From assembly GCA_002729765.1 (NCBI GenBank), contig PBYV01000065.1, forward strand, positions 1 through 34,923: a stretch of 34,923 bases of DNA. Direction: 5' to 3'. The stretch is from Acidimicrobiaceae bacterium (GTDB taxonomy: Bacteria; Actinomycetota; Acidimicrobiia; Acidimicrobiales; MedAcidi-G1). Below, piece by piece: positions 24,143-32,229 of the stretch. A model generated the notes under the pieces. That model did no database searches. It worked only from the letters and a program-made list of their open reading frames with translations, and had not been told where the DNA came from. The position numbers and the translations under genes were made by a program. Each line of letters begins with the position of its first letter. Positions within the stretch are counted from its first letter, which is position 1.

Positions 24143-25072
24143 CTATTTACCTATGTGACCACGAAGTTCATCAAGCCACGAATCAGCTTTTTCAGAGTCA
24201 ACCGTTGCCTTATCCAAAATCGTATTGTCATCTCCAGCGGCAGGATAAGAGCCCAAAAATTTAACTGAACCATTTTTCACATGAAGGTTTTTAAGACAAT
24301 CAGCAACAACCTCATCAGAAATATGTCCTTCAAGATCTATTAAAAAACAATAATTACCCAACCCTTTTTTTGTGGGGCGTGACTCTAAACGAGTCAAATT
24401 AAGAGAACGAGCAGCAAATTCTTGAAGAATCCCCAACAAACTTCCAGGACGATCAGCGTCTTGAAACACAACAATAGAAGTTTTGTCATAGCCAGTAGGA
24501 CTTGGAACACCATCGGAAGCAACAAGAACAAAACGAGTTTCGTTATCCGAATGATCCTGAATACCACCAACCAATATTTCTAAACCGTAAGCATCAGCAG
24601 CTCTTTCAGTTCCAATAGCAGCAAAAGTATTGTGTGATTTGCCGGAAACCTGTTTAGCGGCATCAGCGGTAGAGTTAGCTGCTTCTGTTACTGCGTTAGG
24701 CAAATTATCAGACAACCAATCTTTACATTGAGCGATTGCATGAGGAAACGATAAGACAGTCGTAATTTCATCCAAACTCGTGCCAGGTTTAACAAGAAGA
24801 TTCAATTCAATACTTGAAACAACTTCACGTTGAATCAACAAGTTCGCATCGAAAGTTAGAGTGTCTTGCGTAATGTTCACACTGCCCTCAATTGAGTTTT
24901 CAATTGCTACAAAACCAAGATCAGCCTCATTATCTGAAACCCTTTTAAGCACTTCAGGAATTGAGGAAACACTAACTAGTTCCAGTTCTTTCAAATCAGT
25001 TTGATTTAAAAGAGCCTGTTCTGTAAATGTCCCAGAAGGACCCAAATATGCAAGACGTTTATTTTCACCCAC
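24143..25072 (-). CDS. pheA: Prephenate dehydratase
   Basis: A 309-residue monofunctional prephenate dehydratase. The catalytic domain begins LAYLGPSGTFTEQA, has IENSIEGSV around 58-65 and the key ETRF motif (T179-R-F181, then VLVAS). A C-terminal ACT domain (about 197-280) carries the phenylalanine-binding ESRPTKKG at 230-237. It makes phenylpyruvate from prephenate and is feedback-inhibited by phenylalanine through the ACT domain. It has no chorismate mutase part. The start is GTG at 25072 with no evident Shine-Dalgarno. It stands alone, divergent from the metallo-hydrolase gene. Confidence 0.95.
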   Translation of the reverse strand: MGENKRLAYLGPSGTFTEQALLNQTDLKELELVSVSSIPEVLKRVSDNEADLGFVAIENSIEGSVNITQDTLTFDANLLIQREVVSSIELNLLVKPGTSLDEITTVLSFPHAIAQCKDWLSDNLPNAVTEAANSTADAAKQVSGKSHNTFAAIGTERAADAYGLEILVGGIQDHSDNETRFVLVASDGVPSPTGYDKTSIVVFQDADRPGSLLGILQEFAARSLNLTRLESRPTKKGLGNYCFLIDLEGHISDEVVADCLKNLHVKNGSVKFLGSYPAAGDDNTILDKATVDSEKADSWLDELRGHIGK

Positions 25073-25179
25073 ATAATAAGGATAGTGAAGTATCTCAAAA
25101 TGGATCGAACAAATTAAACAAGACTTACTAAGCGTTCAGAAAATGAATTAAAACTCTCAAATTTACGTACCCTATTAAT

Positions 25180-25902
25180 GTGAACCCAGCTACTGACCGC
25201 CTTTATTTCAAGCAACTCCTTTCAGGAAGAGATTTTGGGAATACCGACAACTTGGCTAAACAAATGGTCAATTTTGTTTATTTAATAGGTGACCGAGAAA
25301 CCGGTGAATCGGTAATTGTTGATCCTGCATATGACGTAAATGCTTTACTTGAAATACTTGAAGAAGATGGCATGCAATGTAGCGGTGTTTTAGCTACTCA
25401 TTACCACCCAGATCATGTTGGTGGGTCAATGATGGGCTATGACATCGTTGGAGTTAAAGAATTATTAGAACAAGTCTCAGTTCCAATCCATGCTCAGAAA
25501 GAAGAAGCTGAATTCATAACTAAAATCACCGGTCTTGAAAGTAAAGATGTAGTGGAACACTCAAGTGGTGACATAGTAAATGTCGGCGAAATAAAAATCG
25601 AGTTGATACATACACCAGGGCATACACCTGGTAGTCAGTGTTTCTTAGTGGAAAACCGACTTGTAGCTGGAGACACTTTATTCTTGGAGGGTTGTGGACG
25701 AACCGATTTGCCGGGTGGGGATCCGGCAGCTTTGTACGACAGTTTGCATAATCGATTGTCAAAAGTCCCAGACGAAGCAACTCTTTTTCCAGGGCATTTA
25801 TACTCGCCTGAACCAAGTGCACAAATGGGTCACACGAGGCAACAAAATTATGTTTTTTTACCACGTACTGAAGAACAGTGGTTAACCATGTTTGCTGGGT
25901 AA
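25180..25902 (+). CDS. Metallo-beta-lactamase-fold hydrolase (glyoxalase II-like)
   Basis: A 240-residue protein with the zinc-binding motif H74-Y-H76-P-D78-H79, then HTPGHTPGSQ (third His), GDTLF with the bridging Asp, and FPGHLYS with the last His. Domain order and length match the glyoxalase II / persulfide dioxygenase branch of the superfamily; the extra residues between D50 and H74 do not decide between hydrolysing S-acyl thiols and oxidising persulfides. It starts with GTG at 25180, with no Shine-Dalgarno, possibly leaderless. The AcuI-type reductase follows after 28 bases, so the two are likely co-transcribed. Confidence 0.85.
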   Translation: MNPATDRLYFKQLLSGRDFGNTDNLAKQMVNFVYLIGDRETGESVIVDPAYDVNALLEILEEDGMQCSGVLATHYHPDHVGGSMMGYDIVGVKELLEQVSVPIHAQKEEAEFITKITGLESKDVVEHSSGDIVNVGEIKIELIHTPGHTPGSQCFLVENRLVAGDTLFLEGCGRTDLPGGDPAALYDSLHNRLSKVPDEATLFPGHLYSPEPSAQMGHTRQQNYVFLPRTEEQWLTMFAG

Positions 25903-25930
25903 ATATAAGAATTCCAAGACGGAGGATTTA

Positions 25931-26917
25931 ATGTTTAAAGCTTTACTTGCTGAAAAAAATGAAGAAGAAATAAATGTAGAAATACGTGAACTCAATAATG
26001 AAGACCTACCCGAAGGGGATGTATTAATTGATGTTGAGTTTTCAACAATTAATTACAAAGACGGGTTAGCGATTACAAATAAATTACCCGTAATACGTTC
26101 ATGGCCAATGGTGCCAGGAATTGATTTAGCTGGAGTTGTTTCAGAATCAGAACGTGATGACATGTCTATAGGGAGCTCTGTTGTAGTTAATGGTTGGGGT
26201 ATAGGGGAAGACCACTGGGGAGGTTTTAGCCAGAAGGCGAGAGTAAATGGTGATTGGACAGTGCCTCTTCCTGAAGCTTTTACCACTAAACAAACTATGG
26301 CAATAGGGACTGCTGGTTATACAGCGATGCTATGTGTGCTTGCTTTAGAAGACCACGGGGTGATGCCAGATTCCGGACCGGTCCTTGTAACAGGTGCCGC
26401 CGGAGGGGTGGGAAGTGTTGCAATTAGTATTCTTGCGAACCTCGGTTATGAAGTACATGCTTCAACAGGAAGAGCTGAAGAAACTCCCTATTTACAAAAT
26501 CTTGGCGCGACAGGAGTTATTGATCGATCAGAATTATCAGAACCGTCTAAAAGACCGTTAGCTAAAGCCCAGTGGGCGGGAGCAGTTGATACTGTTGGCA
26601 GCCATACACTTGCAAACGTTTTAACGACTGTCATGGATGAAGGCTGTGTTGCGGCTTGTGGGAATGCGCAAGGGATGGATCTTCCAGCAAGTGTTGCTCC
26701 ATTTATCTTACGAGGAGTCACATTGCGCGGAGTTCACTCTGTTTATGTTCCTAGAGAAAAAAGAATCACAGCTTGGGAACGTTTAGCGAAAGATTTAAAA
26801 ATCGAGCATTTAGACGAGATGACAAAAACAATCAACCTTGAAGAAGTAATTGAAACCGCAAATGATATAACTGATGGTCAAATCCGCGGCAGAACTGTAG
26901 TTGATTTAAACAATTAA
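25931..26917 (+). CDS. acuI: AcuI-type acrylyl-CoA reductase (medium-chain dehydrogenase, YhdH family)
   Basis: A 328-residue zinc-independent medium-chain reductase. The sequence follows the YhdH/AcuI pattern closely: MFKALLAEKN start, TINYKDGLAITNK, VPGIDLAG, a nucleotide-binding VTGAAGGVGSVA, STGRAEE, and VDTVGSHTLANVL. AcuI reduces acryloyl-CoA to propionyl-CoA with NADPH and detoxifies acrylate, including acrylate from DMSP cleavage in marine bacteria. That substrate is inferred from family membership. The ATG at 25931 has GGAGG at 25921-25925; an upstream in-frame start at 25892 has none. No DMSP lyase is in the window. Confidence 0.85.
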   Translation: MFKALLAEKNEEEINVEIRELNNEDLPEGDVLIDVEFSTINYKDGLAITNKLPVIRSWPMVPGIDLAGVVSESERDDMSIGSSVVVNGWGIGEDHWGGFSQKARVNGDWTVPLPEAFTTKQTMAIGTAGYTAMLCVLALEDHGVMPDSGPVLVTGAAGGVGSVAISILANLGYEVHASTGRAEETPYLQNLGATGVIDRSELSEPSKRPLAKAQWAGAVDTVGSHTLANVLTTVMDEGCVAACGNAQGMDLPASVAPFILRGVTLRGVHSVYVPREKRITAWERLAKDLKIEHLDEMTKTINLEEVIETANDITDGQIRGRTVVDLNN

Positions 26918-26923
26918 TCTTTG

Positions 26924-27007
26924 TGCGCGAGGGGGGATTTGAACCCCCACATCCTTTCGGACACAGGAACCTGAATCCTGCGCGTCTGCCAGTTCCGCCA
27001 CTCGCGC
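26924..27007 (-). tRNA. tRNA-Leu (CAG)
   Basis: On the minus strand the acceptor is GCGCGAG/CTCGCGC and the anticodon arm CAGGA-TTCAGGT-TCCTG gives anticodon CAG. There is a short variable arm with a hairpin (TGTCCGAAAGGATG) and T arm GGGGG-TTCAAAT-CCCCC. The discriminator is A, as required by leucyl-tRNA synthetase. CCA is not encoded. It lies 7 bases after the convergent acuI stop. Confidence 0.95.
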
Positions 27008-27132
27008 CAGAGACTTTGAAAAGGTTAACTCCATCTTCTAACTCATCCCACAAATTTGATGTGACTAAAGCTATCTATCAATTCGCAGTAATATTTGTTT
27101 AAGAACAGATACTGTCTAATACTGGTTTGAAA

Positions 27133-28266
27133 ATGTCTAAGAAAAGAAAAGAAAGCTCCTGTATAAATGCAGCTGGGGTGACTCACATAGGCCAAGTAAG
27201 GCAAACAAATCAAGACAGTCATGCTTCACGAGCAGGAATACATGTACTGGCTGATGGAATGGGAGGTCACCAAGGCGGTGAGGTCGCTTCATTAGAAGCA
27301 ACTTCAACAATTCTTGAAACCGGAAAAATCGATTCAGTAGCAGACATAGTTAAGTCTGTTTCAAAAGCAAATCAAGCAATTATAAAAAGAGCTAATAAAG
27401 ACGAAACTCTTTCAGGGATGGGAACAACAGTTTGTGTATTAACAGAAATTTCTGGAAATGATGGAGGAAAAAAAATCGGCATTGCGAACGTTGGAGATAG
27501 TCGTATTTACCGATTAGGAGGTTCTGAGTTAACACAAGTAACACTCGATCACAGTTTGGTCGCGGATCTAGTAAGAGCGGGTGAGTTAACACAGGAAGAA
27601 GCATCTCGACATCCCCAACGTAATATTTTGACTAGAGCTTTAGGAATTGAACACGATCTTGTTATAGATACATGGGAATTGACTCCAGTTGCTGGTGACC
27701 GATATTTACTTTGTAGTGATGGACTATTTAATGAAATAGATGATGAAAAAATTGCTGAAATTCTTATGAAAGATGAGGAATTGGAGAACATAGCGCAAAA
27801 TTTGGTTGATGATGCTTTAAAAGCAGGTGGACACGACAATATAACCGCCCTAGTTGTGTCAGTTACAGAAGAAACAAAACTTGAAAACGAAAATTGGGTT
27901 TTAAATGAAATGGTTCCATATCCGGCAGTTAAAACTCTACTTAACCCATCAATTGATCAAGAAATAAGAAACTTTGACTGGAAACCAATTGCAATATGTT
28001 TATCAACTTTGCTTTTAATTGTTTCTGTATTTACAGCAATAGGTCTATATGCGAGAAACGGCTGGTTTGTAGGAGAATATAATGGTGGTGTCGCAATTTA
28101 TAAAGGTCGACCTCAAGGGGTTCTTTGGTTTGAACCTACTGTAGAAAGAAAAACTCAAATTTCGATTCTGGATTTATCAAAGGAAACTCGACAGATTGTA
28201 GTTGATTCAATTTTAATGGATTCTTTTGAAGAGGCAGAAAGATTTGTGAACGAGATAAGAAATTGA
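27133..28266 (+). CDS. pstP: Membrane-anchored PP2C Ser/Thr phosphatase PstP
   Basis: A 377-residue PPM/PP2C phosphatase. The catalytic domain (about 10-245) holds the metal-binding motifs ADGMGGH, GDSRIYRL, LCSDGL and GGHDNIT. One membrane segment (about 285-306) is followed by a roughly 70-residue outer part with VGEYNGGVAIYKGRPQGVLWFEP, the typical tail of actinobacterial PstP. It reverses phosphorylation by PknB. I chose the ATG at 27133; a TTG at 27127 would add two residues. pknB follows directly; in most Actinobacteria rodA, pbpA and pknA lie between them, and they are absent here. Confidence 0.93.
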   Translation: MSKKRKESSCINAAGVTHIGQVRQTNQDSHASRAGIHVLADGMGGHQGGEVASLEATSTILETGKIDSVADIVKSVSKANQAIIKRANKDETLSGMGTTVCVLTEISGNDGGKKIGIANVGDSRIYRLGGSELTQVTLDHSLVADLVRAGELTQEEASRHPQRNILTRALGIEHDLVIDTWELTPVAGDRYLLCSDGLFNEIDDEKIAEILMKDEELENIAQNLVDDALKAGGHDNITALVVSVTEETKLENENWVLNEMVPYPAVKTLLNPSIDQEIRNFDWKPIAICLSTLLLIVSVFTAIGLYARNGWFVGEYNGGVAIYKGRPQGVLWFEPTVERKTQISILDLSKETRQIVVDSILMDSFEEAERFVNEIRN

Positions 28267-28282
28267 CAACAAAAGAAATATT

Positions 28283-28318
28283 TTGATACATACACAAACT
28301 CAATTAGATAAGTAGAAT
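28283..28318 (+). promoter_or_regulatory. Candidate pknB promoter
   Basis: The 60-base pstP-pknB gap contains TTGATA (28283-28288) and TAGATA (28305-28310) with a 16-base spacer, and a second -10-like TAGAAT (28313-28318). The latter would start transcription at about the GTG of pknB, making it leaderless; no Shine-Dalgarno precedes that GTG. Confidence 0.35.
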
Positions 28319-28326
28319 TATTTTCC

Positions 28327-30240
28327 GTGGCTAATCAAGAACCAACGGTGTTCAATGACCGTTATGAACTTCATAGACAAATTGCAAGAGGTGGGATGGC
28401 TGATGTCTTCCTTGCTCGCGATTTGTTACTTGATAGACCCGTAGCAATCAAAGTTCTTTTTGATCAGTTTTCCAAAGACCAGCAATTTGTAGAACGTTTT
28501 CGCCGGGAAGCGCAAAGAGCAGCTAATTTAAATCACCCAAACATAGTTAGCGTTTTCGATTGGGGAGAAGAAAGCGGTACATATTTCATCGTGATGGAAT
28601 ATGTAGAAGGCCGAAGTTTAGCTGAAATAATCAGAACCGAAGGTTCTATACATCCTGACAAAGTTGCTGAAATTTCTTCCGAAGTTGCCGCTGCACTCAG
28701 TTTTGCTCATAGAAATGGAATAGTCCATCGCGATGTAAAACCAGGAAATGTCCTCGTCGCCCCAAACGGTCATATAAAAGTTGCAGATTTTGGTATTGCT
28801 CGAGCATTAGCGAATGTCCAAAGTGAGTTGACTCAAGCTGGAACAGTAATGGGTACAGCAACCTATATTTCACCCGAACAGGCTCAGGGCATGGAGGTTG
28901 ACCCGAGAAGCGACCTTTATTCCTTAGGAGTAATGATTTATGAAATGTTGTCAGGTCACCCACCATTTACTGGTGAAACACCTGTAGCTGTTGCTTACCA
29001 GCATGTGCAAGACAGCCCCATTTCTCTAAGAGCTGCGGGTGTTTCCGTAGCAGAATCCCTTGAAGCGGTAACAATGAAACTGCTAGCAAAAAACCCAGTA
29101 AATCGTTATCCAACTGCAGAAGATTTAAGAAGTGATTTGCGACGCTACCAAGAAGGCGCTCATGATTTAAGACCAAGTAATCAATCTGGAGTTACTGGTA
29201 GAACATTTCAACATGCTGCTCCTGTTTCGCCCTCACAGAAAAAAATGAGAGTCAGACGAGATGATGGATTCAGAAGAACCGCTCTTTTTACAGTTTTTAT
29301 GGGCATTCTTATTGTCATTTTTGGATATTTGGTGATTCAATTTCTTGACACCATAGGAGTAGAAGATAGTGATGATACTCCTGTTCAGCTAAGCATGTCG
29401 GAAGTACCAAATTTAATTGGGACACCACTTGATGAAGCAAGGGAAATTCTTCGAGAGGCGAAATTAAGTGTTCAAATGGATTATCAAACAAATATCGACT
29501 ATTCCGAAAACACAGTTTTTGATCAAGAGCCAAGAGCTGGAGCAAAACTTGAACCAGCAGAAACTGTCAGATTGTGGGTGAGTAAAGGAACTGGGCCAAT
29601 GACACTTATAAAAGTTATTGGTGATTCTGTTGGAGACGCTGTTAGAGATTTGGAAGCAATGGGATTAAGAGTTGACACTTTAGAGCTTGAAGATCCTGTG
29701 CAACCAGCAGGTCAGATTATCGACCAGAACCCTGTAGCTGGTACTGAAATAACACCTGGAACAAGAGTTATTTTGTTTGTTTCTAAAGGGCCTGCCGTTG
29801 AACAAATTCCGGACCTTGAAAACCGTCCTGTTTTAGCGGCGATGAATATAATTTCGCAACTTGGCTGGCTTGCTTCAACTTCTGAAGAGGCAAGTGAAAC
29901 AATTCCTGAAGGATTGGTTATAAGAACCGAACCTCCTGCCCAAAGCAAGTTGTCTCCAGGAAGCAGAGTGGAAATCGTTATCTCTTCGGGCTTGCCGGTA
30001 ATGATAGTTCCTTCTGTTACTAGCCTGCTTGAAGATTCCGCTGTTCAAATTCTTGAAGAAGAAGGTTTTCAAATAAACCTAATAGAAGAATTGTTGCCAA
30101 CTGAATCAGTTAATGATGGAAGAGTGATAAGCCAAAGCCCACAACCAGAAATTGAAGTTGAATTAGGCACAATTGTGACAATTGTTGTTGGCAGATCCGA
30201 AATACCTCAGCAGGGATCAGTTGTAGATCAAAGCCAGTAA
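28327..30240 (+). CDS. pknB: Ser/Thr protein kinase PknB with four PASTA domains
   Basis: A 637-residue receptor kinase. The kinase domain (about 11-275) has the nucleotide loop IARGGMADVF, K42, catalytic D136 in HRDVKPGN, DFG from D154, and an activation loop GTVMGTATYISPEQAQG with candidate phospho-Thr residues. A transmembrane helix (about 320-341) leads to four extracellular PASTA repeats (about 358-421, 424-488, 491-555, 558-627) that bind peptidoglycan fragments or lipid II. It senses wall precursors and phosphorylates division and wall proteins, CwlM among them in mycobacteria. The GTG at 28327 is the start. It ends directly against the convergent pabA, with no gap. Confidence 0.96.
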   Translation: MANQEPTVFNDRYELHRQIARGGMADVFLARDLLLDRPVAIKVLFDQFSKDQQFVERFRREAQRAANLNHPNIVSVFDWGEESGTYFIVMEYVEGRSLAEIIRTEGSIHPDKVAEISSEVAAALSFAHRNGIVHRDVKPGNVLVAPNGHIKVADFGIARALANVQSELTQAGTVMGTATYISPEQAQGMEVDPRSDLYSLGVMIYEMLSGHPPFTGETPVAVAYQHVQDSPISLRAAGVSVAESLEAVTMKLLAKNPVNRYPTAEDLRSDLRRYQEGAHDLRPSNQSGVTGRTFQHAAPVSPSQKKMRVRRDDGFRRTALFTVFMGILIVIFGYLVIQFLDTIGVEDSDDTPVQLSMSEVPNLIGTPLDEAREILREAKLSVQMDYQTNIDYSENTVFDQEPRAGAKLEPAETVRLWVSKGTGPMTLIKVIGDSVGDAVRDLEAMGLRVDTLELEDPVQPAGQIIDQNPVAGTEITPGTRVILFVSKGPAVEQIPDLENRPVLAAMNIISQLGWLASTSEEASETIPEGLVIRTEPPAQSKLSPGSRVEIVISSGLPVMIVPSVTSLLEDSAVQILEEEGFQINLIEELLPTESVNDGRVISQSPQPEIEVELGTIVTIVVGRSEIPQQGSVVDQSQ

Positions 30241-30822
30241 TTATTCTTTGACGGTTAGTAAGAAATTTTCAATCAACTTGTGACCAAACGAGGTAAGTAT
30301 TGATTCAGGGTGGAACTGGAGTCCGTGGATTTCAAATTGCTTATGTTTTAGACCCATTATTAAACCATCATCAGTTTTTGCTGTTATTTCTAGTTCATCT
30401 GGAAAGGATTCAGGGTCAACCATTAAAGAATGGTATCGAGTTGCGTTAAATGGAGATTCTATATCTTTGAAAAGCCCTGATTTATTGTGTGAGATAAGTG
30501 ATGTTTTACCATGCATAACTTGAGGTGCATGTACGATTTTCCCTCCCCAAGCTTCTCCGATGCACTGGTGTCCAAGGCAAATTCCTAAAACTGGAATTTT
30601 TCCAGCAGCCCACTTAATAAGATCAACTGAAATTCCAGCCTGTTTAGGGTTTCCCGGGCCGGGACTAATTAAAAGAGCATGAGGTGACATGTCCTCGACT
30701 TCATCAATTGTTATAGCATCATGACGCTTTACTAGAGGTTCTGTGTTAAGTTCACCCAGATATTGAACAAGGTTGTAAACAAAAGAGTCGTAATTATCAA
30801 TAACAAGTATTTTAAAACTCAT
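30241..30822 (-). CDS. pabA: Anthranilate/aminodeoxychorismate synthase glutaminase (TrpG/PabA)
   Basis: A 193-residue class I glutamine amidotransferase with catalytic C82 (LGICLGHQCIGE) and the His-Glu pair H171/E173 (LQFHPES). The DNYDSFVYNLVQYL start is the standard one. It supplies ammonia to the synthase subunit for anthranilate (tryptophan) or aminodeoxychorismate (folate); Actinobacteria keep one such gene beside pknB, often serving both. The two alternatives cannot be separated from this sequence. Its stop abuts the pknB stop with no base between. No synthase subunit is nearby. Confidence 0.92.
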   Translation of the reverse strand: MSFKILVIDNYDSFVYNLVQYLGELNTEPLVKRHDAITIDEVEDMSPHALLISPGPGNPKQAGISVDLIKWAAGKIPVLGICLGHQCIGEAWGGKIVHAPQVMHGKTSLISHNKSGLFKDIESPFNATRYHSLMVDPESFPDELEITAKTDDGLIMGLKHKQFEIHGLQFHPESILTSFGHKLIENFLLTVKE

Positions 30823-30884
30823 AATATTTAAACCTAACCGATAAAAAACGATGCGAATGCAGATTTAATGTCTAACATCACACC

Positions 30885-31148
30885 ATGAGTAGTCCACAAA
30901 AAAAACGTATTGAAGGTGGTCGTGTAACCCCTAGGGGAACTTCTGACATACCGCGAAAACCTTCCTCAAAAGCACAAGAATCCCCTAAATGGGTTCCAAT
31001 TTTAATGTTTAGCCTTTTAGCAGTTGGTGTTTTAATTATTTTCTTTAATTACGTCGGATGGCTACCCGGAGGAACAAGCAACTCATTTTTACTATTAGGT
31101 CTAGGTTCAATTTTGGGTGGAATAATTACAGCAACTCAATTTCATTAA
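30885..31148 (+). CDS. crgA: Cell division protein CrgA
   Basis: An 87-residue protein with a basic N-terminal tail (about 1-34), two membrane helices (about 35-55 and 65-84) joined by a short Gly/Pro-rich loop (VGWLPGGTSN), and an end ATQFH. Size, helix pair and the place beside pabA and pknB match CrgA, which in Actinobacteria binds FtsZ, FtsQ, FtsI and CwsA and holds the division machinery together. It diverges from pabA across 62 bases. Confidence 0.85.
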   Translation: MSSPQKKRIEGGRVTPRGTSDIPRKPSSKAQESPKWVPILMFSLLAVGVLIIFFNYVGWLPGGTSNSFLLLGLGSILGGIITATQFH

Positions 31149-31161
31149 AATATTTAAGTAG

Positions 31162-31177
31162 TTATGTAATTACATAA
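31162..31177. repeat. 16-bp perfect palindrome after crgA
   Basis: TTATGTAATTACATAA is a perfect 16-bp inverted repeat, 14 bases after the crgA stop, in the short convergent gap that also holds the DnaA-box pair. It could be a weak terminator (with the next bases AT-rich) or a protein-binding operator. Confidence 0.45.
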
Positions 31178-31196
31178 ATGTTATTAACACACAGGT

Positions 31197-31217
31197 TTAT
31201 ACACATCCTGTGGATAA
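31197..31217. promoter_or_regulatory. Inverted pair of consensus DnaA boxes far from the origin
   Basis: TTATACACA (31197-31205, +) and TTATCCACA on the minus strand (TGTGGATAA, 31209-31217) lie back to back with three bases (TCC) between them, in the gap between convergent crgA and the zinc-ribbon gene, about 20 kb from dnaA. Both are strong consensus boxes. The pair also forms an imperfect hairpin, so a transcription terminator is an alternative reading. Confidence 0.6.
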
Positions 31218-31226
31218 CTTCTTGAA

Positions 31227-31478
31227 TTATTCTTCCTCAATGAGAAGTTCCATATCATCCATACAATGCCTAGGAGGGTCAGGATTCTCTTCAGCTGCAG
31301 TAGTCATTCGAACCTCTGCGCCACACAATTCACATCTATATAAGAGTTTTACTTTTCTTAATTCTCCGGGAGGTGGAGGTGCAGGAGGGGGAGTAGCTAA
31401 AGATCTAAGGATAAAAACTCCGACCTTGATGATCAAGAAAGCAATACCAATAGCGACAATAATTTTTAACAGAAACAT
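31227..31478 (-). CDS. Membrane-anchored zinc-ribbon protein
   Basis: An 83-residue protein: one membrane helix (about 3-25), a Pro-rich linker (30-37), then a short domain with C49-x2-C52 and H71-C72, which could hold one zinc ion. The motifs RCELCGAEVRMTT and PDPPRHCMDDMEL look conserved. Proteins of this shape appear familiar from Acidimicrobiia, but I know of no assigned function. The start is ATG at 31478, divergent from the DoxX gene; the end converges on crgA. Confidence 0.65.
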   Translation of the reverse strand: MFLLKIIVAIGIAFLIIKVGVFILRSLATPPPAPPPPGELRKVKLLYRCELCGAEVRMTTAAEENPDPPRHCMDDMELLIEEE

Positions 31479-31580
31479 TGTTTAGATCCTACCTAAGGGA
31501 AAGTTCTCAAATAACAAGTTTCCTTTCTATGGTAGATTGTGCAATCAGGTCTTTATTAAACGAATAGAAACAAAAGGAAA

Positions 31581-32096
31581 ATGGAACTTTCAACAGAATT
31601 AAACCTCGTATTATTCATTTTGCGTCTTGTAATTGGATTAACCATTTTTGCTCATGGGTGGAACAAGTTCTTCGGAGGTGGGCGGATTCCAGGAACAGGA
31701 AGCTGGTTTGAAAGTATTGGGGTTAGAAAAGGCAGACTAAATGCATATTTAGCAGCCTCAACTGAACTTTGTGTTGGATTGCTTCTCGCGGCGGGATTAT
31801 TAACTTCATTTGCATCGGCTGGTCTTATTGGTTTAATGGTTGTAGCAGGGTGGACTGTTCATCGAGATAATGGCTTTTTTATTATTAAAGAAGGTTGGGA
31901 ATATATTTTTGTTCTTGCTGTAATTGCAATGACAATAGCAACAATAGGTCCCGGCGAATGGTCGTTAGATAATGCGCTTAATGCATCATCAACCAAATTT
32001 GATGGCTGGGCAGGACTTTTAATTTCACTTCTTTTAGGAGTAGGTGCAGGGCTATCTCAATTATTTATTTTCTACCGTCCAAAGGAAGTTTCCTAA
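31581..32096 (+). CDS. DoxX family membrane protein
   Basis: A 171-residue protein with four membrane segments and the DoxX start signature: LRLVIGLTIFAHGWNKFFGGGRIPGTGSWFESIG. DoxX proteins are subunits of quinol oxidases in archaea, and bacterial relatives are tied to redox and thiol stress; the role here is open. AAAGGA precedes the ATG. It is followed 7 bases later by the convergent tRNA-Ala. The 102 bases before it contain an imperfect inverted repeat (about 31497-31509 and 31517-31529). Confidence 0.85.
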   Translation: MELSTELNLVLFILRLVIGLTIFAHGWNKFFGGGRIPGTGSWFESIGVRKGRLNAYLAASTELCVGLLLAAGLLTSFASAGLIGLMVVAGWTVHRDNGFFIIKEGWEYIFVLAVIAMTIATIGPGEWSLDNALNASSTKFDGWAGLLISLLLGVGAGLSQLFIFYRPKEVS

Positions 32097-32103
32097 ATAT
32101 TTG

Positions 32104-32177
32104 TGGAGCTGGCGGGAATCGAACCCGCGACCCCCTGCTTGCAAAGCAGGTGCTCTAGCCAACTGAGCTACAGCCCC
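32104..32177 (-). tRNA. tRNA-Ala (TGC)
   Basis: On the minus strand the acceptor GGGGCTG pairs with CAGCTCC and contains the G3-U70 wobble that identifies tRNA-Ala. The anticodon arm CCTGC-TTTGCAA-GCAGG gives anticodon TGC, and the T arm is GCGGG-TTCGATT-CCCGC. The discriminator is A; CCA is not encoded. Confidence 0.97.
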
Positions 32178-32229
32178 AGAGGTATCTAGCGTAGAGCCGA
32201 CTTTTCAATATCCCTAGCTAAAGATGGAA

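Noticed and set aside
31210-31485. Open frame on + opposite the zinc-ribbon gene
   Set aside because: The minus-strand frame has a membrane helix and Cys/His motif; the + frame is low-complexity and would start within a DnaA box.
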